Of a DNA stretch of 14,482 nt, positions 1 to 6,549 are shown piece by piece; position 1 is the first letter of the stretch, and each line of letters starts with the position of its first letter. This stretch comes from Verrucomicrobia bacterium UBA1263 (GTDB taxonomy: Bacteria > Verrucomicrobiota > Verrucomicrobiia > Limisphaerales > UBA1412): positions 3,825 through 18,306 of the forward strand of contig DBVN01000029.1 in assembly GCA_002308515.1 (NCBI GenBank), given 5' to 3'. Position numbers and translations under genes: made by a program. The notes under the pieces were generated by a model. The model worked only from the letters and a program-made list of their open reading frames with translations, was not told where the DNA came from and made no database searches.

Positions 1-959
1 CCCAGATTGGAGGCCAGGATCGGTTTGCCCAGTGCCATGGCTTCGATCAGCGTCAGACCAAATGTCTCGTACCACACCGAGGGGAAAACCAGAAAACTGC
101 ACTCCGCCAGCCGGCGCAAGACCTCCGGACGGGAAAGTCCTCCGGTAAACGTCACACCCGGCACGTTCCTGGCCCGCAGTATGTTTTCCAGAGCGCCCTG
201 CCCCGTGACCGTCAGAGGATAGTCTATCTGTCTCCACGCGTCCAGCAGCTGGCCGATCCCTTTTTCCGCCGAAAGCCGGCCAATGAAAAGCGCTCCCGGT
301 TTTTCACTGACAGCGGGAACGCCGGGCAGCGGATCCTCCAGGAAATTGGGTTTGACGAAAATCTTCCGCGGATCCAGTCCTCCCTGGATGAATTTGCGGC
401 GCGAAAACTCGGTCAGCGCGATAAACGCGTCCACTTCACCCTCCAGAAAACGACGGCGGCGGATCTCCCGATACAAACGGTAACTGAGAAATGTCTTTAA
501 CCGGCTGCCGCCCAGAAAACAATGACGGATCAGACAGCGGCTGGACCGTCCGTCCCGCAGACAATCCTCGCAGGGACGCTCCCGGTACATCAGCTGGGTA
601 CCGGGACAGATCATCCTGAAATTGTGCAGAGTGTGGACCGTAGGGATGGAACGCTCATGCGCGGCCTCAAAGACCGAAGGGGTCATCCTCATCCAGAAAT
701 TATGCAGATGGAAGATATCGGGTTTGAACTGATCCAATACCTTGCCCGCGTCTGCCTTGAGCGTTTCGGACCAGGTGCTGTTCTTCAGTGCCGCCAGCCT
801 GTCGCCAAACCCCAGATCCCGGATCTCAGCGTTGCTCCTTTCCCAGATGAGTACCTCGTGACCATGCGTGCGCAGGAGTTTTTCCTCGGCCAGTACCACA
901 TTTTTCTCACCTCCGGTGGGAATATCCGCGTAATTATTGAATGCGATCAGGATTTTCAT
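1..959 (-). CDS. GT4-family glycosyltransferase, C-terminus cut by window edge
   Basis: The minus-strand frame is open from ATG at 959 to base 1, giving about 319 residues of a protein usually near 380-400. It starts MKILIAFNNYADIPTGGEK, the nucleotide-sugar-transferase opening with a glycine-rich turn. Next come DIFHLHNFW and a cysteine-rich stretch (MICPGTQ ... RPCEDCLRD ... RCLIRHCF) seen in many GT4 enzymes. The C-terminal Rossmann domain shows ALFIGRLSAEKGI and the donor-binding E-x7-E motif in YETFGLTLIEAMALGKPI. Such enzymes transfer sugars from nucleotide donors in the cytoplasm during polysaccharide, LPS or glycolipid synthesis; the acceptor cannot be told. No clear Shine-Dalgarno precedes the ATG. 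A candidate minus-strand promoter is TTTCCA (1031-1036) / TAAAAT (1008-1013), 17-bp spacer. The missing end holds only the last strands and helices of the second domain. Confidence 0.9.
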   Translation of the reverse strand, partial: MKILIAFNNYADIPTGGEKNVVLAEEKLLRTHGHEVLIWERSNAEIRDLGFGDRLAALKNSTWSETLKADAGKVLDQFKPDIFHLHNFWMRMTPSVFEAAHERSIPTVHTLHNFRMICPGTQLMYRERPCEDCLRDGRSSRCLIRHCFLGGSRLKTFLSYRLYREIRRRRFLEGEVDAFIALTEFSRRKFIQGGLDPRKIFVKPNFLEDPLPGVPAVSEKPGALFIGRLSAEKGIGQLLDAWRQIDYPLTVTGQGALENILRARNVPGVTFTGGLSRPEVLRRLAECSFLVFPSVWYETFGLTLIEAMALGKPILASNL

Positions 960-1107
960 GCAGTATGTTGAGCGCGGACTCGTTACGACCCGGAATCCGA
1001 CACCGGGATTTTAGCGAAAAAAGGGGGTATTGGAAATTTTTTTGAATAAATTTATTAAAATGAGTTGACCGCCTCCGCATTTTCTGGCACTCTTTTGGGC
1101 GTGTTGC

Positions 1108-1185
1108 GGGGGCGTAGCTCAACTGGTTTAGAGCGCTGCCCTGTCACGGCAGAGGTTACGGGTTCGAGCCCCGCCGCTCCCGCCA
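1108..1185 (+). tRNA. tRNA-Asp (anticodon GUC)
   Basis: A complete cloverleaf can be folded by eye. The acceptor stem is 1108-1114 with 1175-1181 (one G-U), the D-stem 1117-1120 with 1131-1134, the anticodon stem 1136-1140 with 1148-1152, and the anticodon GTC is at 1143-1145. The T-loop TTCGAGC is at 1163-1169. The discriminator is G1182 and the CCA is encoded (1183-1185). The outermost T-stem pair is A1158-C1174, a mismatch in an otherwise standard molecule. A TTGACC box at 1065-1070 could be the -35 element; the -10 is poor. A strong terminator follows at 1266-1293, so the gene appears to be a single-tRNA unit. Confidence 0.95.
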
Positions 1186-1265
1186 TCACTATGTTCATAG
1201 GTGTTTGTAGAAATAACGTAAGTTGTTTAAGTTGTTTCTCCTTTCATTTTTTTCCTTTCATTTTT

Positions 1266-1293
1266 CCCACCGGCGGGTGTCGGTGGGTTTTTT
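1266..1293 (+). terminator. Rho-independent terminator of tRNA-Asp
   Basis: A perfect 7-bp stem, CCCACCG (1266-1272) with CGGTGGG (1281-1287), has an 8-nt loop and is followed directly by TTTTTT on the + strand. It lies about 80 bases after the tRNA, with a pyrimidine-rich stretch between (CCTTTCATTTTT occurs twice in near-identical form). Confidence 0.88.
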
Positions 1294-1319
1294 GTTTTTG
1301 AATTTCTCAGCGCGGGGCT

Positions 1320-1354
1320 AAAAAAATTCCCCCGTCTGTCGGACGAGGGAATTT
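1320..1354 (-). terminator. Rho-independent terminator of the hsp20 operon
   Basis: Read on the minus strand, the 13-base arm at 1354-1342 pairs with 1336-1324 with a single mismatch around a 5-nt loop, and the stem runs into a U-tract given by the A-run 1320-1326. It lies about 75 bases after the stop codon of the downstream hsp20 gene. Together with the tRNA terminator it insulates the convergent units. Confidence 0.88.
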
Positions 1355-1429
1355 ATATCTTGTAGAATGATTTGAAGTCCGGGGCGCGCCTCCTTTTTTT
1401 TTTCAGCGTCCCGCGAAAATGTTTTCCGC

Positions 1430-1864
1430 TTAAGCGCAGACAGCGATCTTTCTGGCTTTCGCGGTCTGGACTTTCGGCAGCGTGATCCTCAGCACACCCG
1501 CTTCCATCTTGGCCGTGATATGCTCAAAATCCACGTCGGTACTTAGTTCATAAGAGCGTTTGTAATCGCACAAAGCACTTTCGCTGTGGACCAGCGTCCA
1601 GCCCTCCGGGGTCGGAGTGACTTTGCCGGTGATAGTCATCACGTTGTTTTCCAACTGGATATCCACGTTTTCCTTGCTCACGCCCGGCATATCCACTTCC
1701 AGAAAGACCTGGTCATTGCTCTGGTAGATATCCGCGCGGGGGATCTTTACCCTCTTGCGTTCGGTGTTCTTTGTTTCACAGTGACAACGGTCATTTCCGT
1801 TGTGATTCACGTTGTTTCCATTGGAAGCCACATTGACTTTTGTATCAAAATTGTTGTTAGACAT
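1430..1864 (-). CDS. Hsp20/alpha-crystallin family small heat-shock protein (second in operon)
   Basis: A 144-residue ATP-independent holdase of the Hsp20 family, expected to bind unfolding proteins as an oligomer in the cytoplasm. The N-terminal ~40 residues are Asn-rich and low-complexity (MSNNNFDTKVNVASNGNN). The alpha-crystallin domain runs from about residue 42 (PRADIYQSNDQVFLEVDMPG) to the signature A-x3-x-GVL stretch (AKMEAGVLRITLPK). The C-terminal I-x-I/V anchor is KIAV, followed by Cys-Ala at the end. The start at 1864 is supported by AAGAAAGGA about 8 nt upstream on the minus strand. It lies 44 bp downstream of the second hsp20 gene with no terminator between, so the two are probably co-transcribed and end at the hairpin 1320-1354. 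The N-terminal part is unlike that of its neighbour, which suggests different oligomer behaviour. Confidence 0.92.
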   Translation of the reverse strand: MSNNNFDTKVNVASNGNNVNHNGNDRCHCETKNTERKRVKIPRADIYQSNDQVFLEVDMPGVSKENVDIQLENNVMTITGKVTPTPEGWTLVHSESALCDYKRSYELSTDVDFEHITAKMEAGVLRITLPKVQTAKARKIAVCA

Positions 1865-1908
1865 ATCTTTATCCTTTCTTCTATAAATTGTTTTTTGTTT
1901 TCAGCGGT

Positions 1909-2385
1909 TTACTCGCACGCCACACAGATCTGTTTCGGCTGCGTTTTCTCAGCGCGCGGTACCTTCACTGTCAGCACACCGTCCTTGTAATCCGCGGTGA
2001 CTTTATCCACCTGGACATCCGCCGGCAGGCTGATCGTGCTGTGGAAGTGATTCTGTGAACGTTCTGTTCTCAGATATTTCTTCCCCTTGTTTTCCGCGGA
2101 TTCCTGACTCTTGCGGTCAGCTTCGATCGTCAGGATGTTGTCCTTTACGTTTACATTGATATCCTCAGGCTTTACTCCGGGAATACCGCTTCTGACTATC
2201 AGATTGTTCCCGTCAGTGAAAAGGTTCGTGGAAAGTTCCTCGCCTTCCAGCGGGCTATATTGCGGACCTTCCCAAAAAGGTGTGTTCAGCAGCTTGCTCA
2301 TTTCCAGCCCGAATCTTTCCCAAGGATTGAAGAATCCGAAATCGTTCCAGTCATTTACATTTGCTCTTTTTACTAACATACTCAT
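1909..2385 (-). CDS. Hsp20/alpha-crystallin family small heat-shock protein (first in operon)
   Basis: About 158 residues with the full Hsp20 layout. The N-terminal arm is aromatic (NDWNDFGFFNPWERFGLEMSK), as usual for class A bacterial small heat-shock proteins. The alpha-crystallin domain begins near LSTNLFTDGNNLIVRSGIPG, contains ADYKDGVLTVKVPRAE, and is followed by the I-x-I/V anchor QICV and the ending ACE. I place the start at ATG 2385 (MSML...). ATG 2379 is also possible and is better spaced from the AGAAAGGA sequence at 2389-2396. A longer reading from TTG 2469 would translate the structured leader and is unlikely. It is first in the two-gene operon. A folded leader that can pair with the Shine-Dalgarno suggests temperature-dependent translation (see 2389-2467). 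Both paralogs end in Cys-containing tails, which is unusual for Hsp20 anchors. Confidence 0.92.
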   Translation of the reverse strand: MSMLVKRANVNDWNDFGFFNPWERFGLEMSKLLNTPFWEGPQYSPLEGEELSTNLFTDGNNLIVRSGIPGVKPEDINVNVKDNILTIEADRKSQESAENKGKKYLRTERSQNHFHSTISLPADVQVDKVTADYKDGVLTVKVPRAEKTQPKQICVACE

Positions 2386-2388
2386 TTT

Positions 2389-2467
2389 TCCTTTCTCTGT
2401 TAAAGTTCTTTTCATTCTGCCGGCCACCGTGGTCGGCATCTGCCATAGATAAAGCGAAAAGGATGCC
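2389..2467 (-). promoter_or_regulatory. Structured 5' leader of hsp20 operon, possible RNA thermometer
   Basis: In the minus-strand leader, two stems share bases and exclude each other. One is 2462-2467 with 2435-2440 (GGCATC/GATGCC). The other is 2431-2437 with 2419-2425 (seven positions, one A-C mismatch). The segment TCCTTTTC (2463-2456) can pair with the Shine-Dalgarno AAAGGA (2394-2389): six Watson-Crick pairs plus one G-U. This arrangement fits a leader that hides its ribosome-binding site at low temperature, as known for many small heat-shock genes. It does not match a ROSE or FourU element exactly. No CIRCE inverted repeat is seen. Confidence 0.35.
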
Positions 2468-2589
2468 AAACCCTTTTTGATTATTCATAACTCATTTATA
2501 AACAAATAAATAAATCAGAAATACAATCAGTGGCCCCGAATACGGCAAAGGTTGAAACACCTTAAATAGAGACATTCTGTCGCATAATA

Positions 2590-2626
2590 TGTGACACTAT
2601 TTTTCATTCCTGCGAATTGTGTCACA
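2590..2626. promoter_or_regulatory. 8-bp inverted repeat TGTGACAC ... GTGTCACA, candidate operator
   Basis: Perfect arms at 2590-2597 and 2619-2626 with a 21-bp spacer, 63-99 bases upstream of the TSUP start. The half-sites resemble CRP/FNR-type TGTGA/TCACA, but the spacing is far wider than a single CRP site. It could be two half-sites of another regulator. Which divergent gene it serves is unknown. Confidence 0.35.
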
Positions 2627-2688
2627 ATGTCTCAGATGAACTTTTTTCTGTTCTTTTGTCCCGCTTCCGTAGATGATGCGGACGGCGT

Positions 2689-3495
2689 ATGTGGGATACA
2701 TTGCATTCATACCTGCCCTATTTGCTGGCGGGACTGGGCAGTTTTTTCATTGGACTTTCCAAAGCGGGATTCGGCGGCGGACTGGGCATGATGGTCACAC
2801 CCATCTGTGTGGTCGCGTTCGGTCCCAAGGCTATCGGCATCCTGCTGCCGCTGCTCTGCGCGGGGGATATCTTCAGCATGTACGCCTACTGGAAGAAGTG
2901 GCAGATCAAAAACTTCTGGTTCCTGCTGCCGGGCATCATCGTCGGCGTGATCATCGGGGCGCAGCTTTTCGGGCGCTTTACGGCGGATCATCTGAACCTG
3001 ATCATCGGTCTGCTGGCGATCTCCTTTGTCGCGTTCCAGGTGAGCCGCGAGTATATCACCAGACACGCCAAGGCTTTCATCCCCTCTTATAAGACAGGCA
3101 TCCCCTACGGCATCGCCGCCGGACTGACCTCCACCTTTGCCCACGGAGCCGGACCGGTCGTGACGATGTTCCTCCTGCCGCAAAAGATGACCAAAGAGGT
3201 CTATATGGGGACAACGATCTTTATCTTCACCTTCATCAACGCGTTCAAGATGCCTTTCTTCTGCATTGACCAGACTATGATCAACCTGCCCATCTTCGCT
3301 CCGCACTCCATCATCACGCTGGAAACTCTGACGATCGGGCTTTACTGCTTCCCTCTGGTGCCGCTGGGTGTCTGGGCCGGCATCTGGTTGAACCGCAAAT
3401 TCTCCGAAGCGCAGTTCGTCCACATCATCTACATCCTGACCGCGCTGGCCGGAGCGGACCTGGTCTGGCACTCCCACTTCTGGCGCTGGTTCTAA
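2689..3495 (+). CDS. TSUP (TauE/SafE) family inner-membrane permease
   Basis: 268 residues, almost all hydrophobic helices, matching the usual 240-270 of the sulfite exporter TauE/SafE (TSUP) family. The two-fold internal repeat is visible: the first half carries SKAGFGGGLGMMVTP near residue 24, and the second half carries AGLTSTFAHGAGPVVTMFLL near residue 145. About seven or eight membrane segments follow, ending LVWHSHFWRWF. Family members export sulfite, sulfoacetate or other small sulfur or organic anions, or import them; the substrate here cannot be told and no sulfur genes are adjacent. The ATG at 2689 is the only reasonable start because an in-frame stop lies at 2674-2676. No clear Shine-Dalgarno is present. 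The gene stands alone: hsp20 is divergent upstream and the TatD-family gene is convergent downstream. Confidence 0.92.
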   Translation: MWDTLHSYLPYLLAGLGSFFIGLSKAGFGGGLGMMVTPICVVAFGPKAIGILLPLLCAGDIFSMYAYWKKWQIKNFWFLLPGIIVGVIIGAQLFGRFTADHLNLIIGLLAISFVAFQVSREYITRHAKAFIPSYKTGIPYGIAAGLTSTFAHGAGPVVTMFLLPQKMTKEVYMGTTIFIFTFINAFKMPFFCIDQTMINLPIFAPHSIITLETLTIGLYCFPLVPLGVWAGIWLNRKFSEAQFVHIIYILTALAGADLVWHSHFWRWF

Positions 3496-3548
3496 CCCAA
3501 AATCATCGTTAGGATTTCAATTTTACCAAAACATATTGTTATTCAATA

Positions 3549-3606
3549 ACTTATCTATGTTAATCCGCGTCTGTTTGTGGTTCTTTTAAACCATCCGCGG
3601 TTCTTT
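3549..3606. repeat. Quasi-periodic intergenic sequence between convergent TSUP and TatD genes
   Basis: The stretch has a loose ~10-base period (TTATCTATG, TTAATCCGCG, TCTGTTTGTGG), and ATCCGCG-type blocks recur at 3563 and 3594. A short TGGTT/AACCA hairpin (3578-3582 with 3589-3593) is included but lacks a good U-tract. It resembles short degenerate intergenic repeats seen in many genomes. No function is claimed. Confidence 0.3.
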
Positions 3607-3613
3607 ACAGAGA

Positions 3614-4432
3614 TCATTTCAGCTTGTGGAAAAACTTGCGGGCGGTCCGGGTCGTCAGCTCGGCGAATTCCTCCGGCTTCAGGCCCAGGATCCCGGCAAC
3701 ACGGCTGCCGGTGTGGACCACATAAGCCGGTTCACACAGCTGACGAAAATGCGGTTCCGGTGCCAGGAAAGGACAATCGGTCTCCACCATCAGCTTATCC
3801 GCCGGCAGACAGCGGACAGTCTCTCGCAATTCCTCGGCTTTCTTGAAAGTAACGATCCCGGTCAGACTGATCAGGCAGCCCATATCGAAATAGGTCTGAG
3901 CCTCGGCCACGCTCCCCACAAAGCAATGGAACACCGCTTTGATCCGGCCGACATACGGCTTCATCAGTTCCACACAGTCCTGAAAAGTTCCCTCGCCGCG
4001 CTGGTGGATGCAGCAGGGCAGTCCCAGCTCGGCCGCCAGTTCCAGATGCTGAAGGAAGACCCGGCGCTGACGCTCCTTGATCTTGCGAACTTCATCGGTC
4101 TCGACGCGCGGCAGGCGAAAATAATCCAGACCGATCTCGCCGATAGCCACCGTCTTGGGGTGCTGTGCCTGGGAGCGCAGCTCTTCCACCTGCGCCGGAG
4201 AGAGTTCCATCGTATCGCCCAGAGTAGCCAGATCCTGCGGCTGCCACCCCACGGCCGCGTACACACAGTCATACGTCCCGGCATGGGTCAGACTGAGCCG
4301 GTTGGTCTCGCCCGTCACGCCCAGGGTGATGATCCGGCTGACCGAGGCCGCCCGCGCCCGCTCGACCAGTTCTGAGACATGTCCTTCAAATTCTGTTGAA
4401 TATAAATGAGAGTGTGTATCTATCCATTCCAT
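3614..4432 (-). CDS. TatD-family metal-dependent hydrolase (putative deoxyribonuclease)
   Basis: 272 residues, the family being about 260. The order of metal-site motifs is canonical: DTHSHL at residues 5-10, GEIGLDY near 112, IHQR near 150, FHCFVGS near 180 and ETDCPFLAPEPH near 220. TatD proteins are TIM-barrel hydrolases with 3'-5' exonuclease or DNase activity in the cytoplasm, linked to DNA repair and turnover. The start is ATG 4432 (MEWIDTHSHL), because family members begin within a few residues of the first metal motif. The frame stays open upstream to 4588 but that extension is Gly/Cys-rich and not family-like. The usual Arg after the PH of the last motif (PHRG) is Phe here (PHFRQLCEPAYV), though the following EPAY is kept. 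It is divergent from the isomerase operon and has a promoter and 5' hairpin described separately. Confidence 0.92.
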   Translation of the reverse strand: MEWIDTHSHLYSTEFEGHVSELVERARAASVSRIITLGVTGETNRLSLTHAGTYDCVYAAVGWQPQDLATLGDTMELSPAQVEELRSQAQHPKTVAIGEIGLDYFRLPRVETDEVRKIKERQRRVFLQHLELAAELGLPCCIHQRGEGTFQDCVELMKPYVGRIKAVFHCFVGSVAEAQTYFDMGCLISLTGIVTFKKAEELRETVRCLPADKLMVETDCPFLAPEPHFRQLCEPAYVVHTGSRVAGILGLKPEEFAELTTRTARKFFHKLK

Positions 4433-4455
4433 AAAAAAGAACCCGCCGCCGCGGG
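4433..4455 (-). promoter_or_regulatory. GC-rich hairpin plus T-tract abutting the tatD-like start codon
   Basis: On the minus strand CCCGC (4455-4451), a 4-nt loop and GCGGG (4446-4442) are followed by TTCTTTTTT and then the ATG at 4432. It has the form of an intrinsic terminator but sits at the predicted 5' end of the mRNA and leaves no room for a Shine-Dalgarno. It may stabilise the 5' end, act as an attenuator, or stop antisense transcription coming from the right. Confidence 0.45.
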
Positions 4456-4462
4456 ACGAACA

Positions 4463-4492
4463 ACTATAGCAAAGTCCGTTTTTACATTGCAA
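4463..4492 (-). promoter_or_regulatory. Candidate promoter of tatD-like gene
   Basis: On the minus strand, TTGCAA (4492-4487), an 18-bp spacer and TATAGT (4468-4463). Transcription would begin near 4456, giving a leader of only about 24 nt made up almost entirely of the hairpin 4442-4455 and a T-run. Confidence 0.5.
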
Positions 4493-4526
4493 ATCCTCTT
4501 CTCGGACAGCAAAGCGAAAAGCCGGG

Positions 4527-4555
4527 TTGCATTTATCCTCCAAAATGTGGATAAT
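4527..4555 (+). promoter_or_regulatory. Candidate promoter of the isomerase-flippase-phosphoesterase operon
   Basis: TTGCAT (4527-4532), a 17-bp spacer and GATAAT (4550-4555) on the + strand. The predicted start near 4562 gives a leader of about 17 nt containing the purine stretch GGGGATAAG ahead of ATG 4579. Confidence 0.45.
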
Positions 4556-4578
4556 GCCGCGGGCGGGGATAAGATCGC

Positions 4579-5493
4579 ATGTATTCATTATCTACTTGTT
4601 GGAACGCGAGGAATTACACAGACGGACGCGCAATGCTGGAGGAAGTGCGCTCCTTGGGTTTTGAATATGCCGAACTGGGGCATAATACCCGAATCAGTCT
4701 GCTGGAAGGTATTTTGGACGCTATCAAGAACGGTGTCGTCAAGATCAGCAGTGTGCATAATTTCTGCCCTCTGCCGGTGGGAGTGGAACACTCCGCGCCG
4801 AACATTTTCCAATTCAGCTCTGATGATCCGCGCGAACATGAACGCGCCATCAACCAGACCAAAAAGACTCTGGAGTTTGCCGCGCGTGTGGGAGCTCCGC
4901 TGATGGTGACACACTTCGGCTCCATCAAGATCCACGATTACAGCGCCCGTCTGCTGCCGCTGGTCAAAGCCCGGATGCAGAACACACCCCGGTATGAACG
5001 CATGGTGATGGAAGTCAGCGAGTATCTGGAACTGGCTAAGGAGGAATGGTTTGAACGTTCCTGCCAGGCACTGGAGCAGCTGATCCCCGAAGCCAAACGG
5101 CTGGGCGTGAAGATCGGCATCGAGAACCGGGAAGGTCTGAACGAGCTGCCTCTGGACGCGGATTTCATGACATTGTTCGATCGTTTTCCCCAGCCGGAAG
5201 TCGTTTACTGGCACGACACCGGCCACGCGCAAATCAAAGAAAATTACGGCTTTATCAATCACTTCTTCCAGATCGACAACATGCTGGGCCGGATGTACGG
5301 CTCGCACATCCATGACTGTGCCTATCCGGTGGGCGACCACTGCCCTCCGGGAGAAGGAGATATAGACTTTGAACTGCTCAAACCGCTCTTCAAGCCGACC
5401 CATCTCAAAGTCCTGGAGATGAATCCCGCCGTCAAAGCCGAAAACATCCGCGCCGGTCTGGCACATATCAAGAGTATTTTGGGAGACGAGTGA
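4579..5493 (+). CDS. Sugar-phosphate isomerase/epimerase-like TIM-barrel protein (AP_endonuc_2 family)
   Basis: 304 residues with the xylose-isomerase-like barrel pattern of PF01261. SLGFEYAELG is near residue 25, SVHNFCPLP near 58, LMVTHFGS near 108, GVKIGIENREG near 175, YWHDTGHAQ near 208 and GSHIHDC near 241; the terminal ending is PPGEGDIDFELLK. The His, Glu and Asp residues in these motifs are the expected divalent-metal ligands. Family members isomerise or epimerise sugars, or cut at abasic sites; the IENRE and HDTGHA motifs favour the sugar branch, but the substrate is unknown. GGGGATAAG lies about ten bases before the ATG. Its stop overlaps the next start in GTGA (5490-5493), so translation is probably coupled and the two products may work together. 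Confidence 0.85.
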   Translation: MYSLSTCWNARNYTDGRAMLEEVRSLGFEYAELGHNTRISLLEGILDAIKNGVVKISSVHNFCPLPVGVEHSAPNIFQFSSDDPREHERAINQTKKTLEFAARVGAPLMVTHFGSIKIHDYSARLLPLVKARMQNTPRYERMVMEVSEYLELAKEEWFERSCQALEQLIPEAKRLGVKIGIENREGLNELPLDADFMTLFDRFPQPEVVYWHDTGHAQIKENYGFINHFFQIDNMLGRMYGSHIHDCAYPVGDHCPPGEGDIDFELLKPLFKPTHLKVLEMNPAVKAENIRAGLAHIKSILGDE

Positions 5494-6545
5494 AAAAACT
5501 TCGGTCCATCGCCGCCCAGTTTGGACGAGTTTTTATCAGTATCCTGCTGCTGGTGTGGATCTTCCACGCGATATTCATGGAACAGGGACAAATCGTCGCT
5601 CCGCGGCTGGGTCTGGACTGGTCACAGCTGAGCCGCTCCGAACAATGGGGCATCGCCTGGCAGTATGGCCCCAAAGCCCTCTGGGAAATCATCACTCTGA
5701 TCCGCCCGCTCTCCTTCTTCCTTTCCCTGCTGAGTGTGGGAGCCACCGTCCTGCTGGGAGCCTGGCGCTGGCATATCCTGCTGGAAGCACAGGGGATCCG
5801 TGTCGCCTTCCGACGCACGTTCCAGATCACCATGATCGGCCAGTTCTTCAACAGCTTTCTGCTGGGCAGCACCGGAGGCGACCTGCTGAAAGCCTATTAC
5901 GGCACCCATGAGACCGAAAAAAGCAAGACCGAAGCCGTGACGACCGTTTTCGCCGACCGTCTGCTGGGCTTGTTTTCCATGCTGCTGTTCACCGTGATCT
6001 TTATGGTGCCGAACTATCACCTGCTGCTGGTCAATAAGCGGCTCACCATGCTGACGTTGTTCACGCTGGGGATGTTCGCCGTCTGTCTGGTTCTGATCCT
6101 GTTTGCCGGTCATGGTCATCTGCTGTCGAGCCTGCTGACCCGGTACCCGCGGCTGACGCACCTGCAGCGCGCCCTGGAAGCCTGCAAAAAGACAGCGCGC
6201 CAGGGACACGTCATCACCAAAGTTTTCCTCCTTTCCATGCTGCTGAACGGATTCTGCGTTCTGCAGTTCTACATCATCGCCAGAGACTTGGGACTGAACA
6301 TCACCTCCATCCAGCTGGCCGTGATCGTGCCCATGATCATCTGCATCTCCTCCCTGCCCATCACCCCCAGCGGACTGGGTGTGCGCGAGAATCTCTACGT
6401 CATCATGCTGGGAGCCCCCATGCTGGCCATCGCCCCGGCCAAGGCGCTGGCCTTGTCCCTGATTGCTTACGCCGGGTTCCTCTGTTGGAGCGCGTTCGGG
6501 GTCTTCTTCTACCTGGCCTACCGACGACACCATGCCAAAGCCTGA
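5490..6545 (+). CDS. UPF0104 / lysylphosphatidylglycerol synthase transmembrane-domain family protein
   Basis: 351 residues, strongly hydrophobic, with about eight membrane segments; length and motifs fit the LPG_synthase_TM (PF03706) family. The N-terminal helix is FISILLLVWIFHAIFM. It is followed by GAWRWHILLEAQGI, the hallmark QFFNSFLLGSTGGDLLKAYY near residue 113, FADRLLGLFSM, and LPITPSGLGVRENLYV near 290. The family includes the flippase half of MprF and many stand-alone proteins of unknown lipid or isoprenoid substrate. No catalytic aminoacyl-transferase domain is fused here. The start is GTG 5490, overlapping the stop of the isomerase-like gene by four bases, which is strong evidence for an operon. 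A role in moving or modifying a glycolipid made with its neighbour is an inference only. Confidence 0.87.
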   Translation: MKKLRSIAAQFGRVFISILLLVWIFHAIFMEQGQIVAPRLGLDWSQLSRSEQWGIAWQYGPKALWEIITLIRPLSFFLSLLSVGATVLLGAWRWHILLEAQGIRVAFRRTFQITMIGQFFNSFLLGSTGGDLLKAYYGTHETEKSKTEAVTTVFADRLLGLFSMLLFTVIFMVPNYHLLLVNKRLTMLTLFTLGMFAVCLVLILFAGHGHLLSSLLTRYPRLTHLQRALEACKKTARQGHVITKVFLLSMLLNGFCVLQFYIIARDLGLNITSIQLAVIVPMIICISSLPITPSGLGVRENLYVIMLGAPMLAIAPAKALALSLIAYAGFLCWSAFGVFFYLAYRRHHAKA

Positions 6546-6549
6546 ACTA

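Larger units (their letters stand above)
2386..2688. other. Intergenic region between divergent hsp20 operon and TSUP gene
   Basis: About 300 bases without a gene. The hsp20 leader lies on the left. An AT-rich block with AAATAAATAAAT is at 2502-2513. A TATAAA box for the minus strand is at 2500-2495, with a poor -35 partner 20 bp away (TTGTAT, 2526-2521). An 8-bp inverted repeat is at 2590-2626. No small ORF with family-like features is seen. A sigma-32-type promoter could not be identified with confidence. Confidence 0.5.

Noticed and set aside
522..971. Plus-strand frame within the glycosyltransferase region
   Set aside because: Antisense shadow; the minus strand carries the complete GT4 motif order including E-x7-E.
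2386..2688. CIRCE (HrcA) operator or sigma-32 promoter for hsp20
   Set aside because: No TTAGCACTC/GAGTGCTAA repeat and no convincing CTTGAA/CCCCAT pair could be found on the minus strand.
2707..3477. Minus-strand frame opposite the TSUP gene
   Set aside because: Highly charged low-complexity shadow with no family motif; the TSUP reading on the + strand is unmistakable.
4433..4588. N-terminal extension of the TatD-like protein
   Set aside because: The extension would cover the promoter and GC-rich hairpin, is unlike family N-termini, and runs into the start of the divergent gene.
4588..5466. Minus-strand frame opposite the isomerase-like gene
   Set aside because: Shadow frame without motifs; the + strand protein has TIM-barrel metal-site motifs in order.
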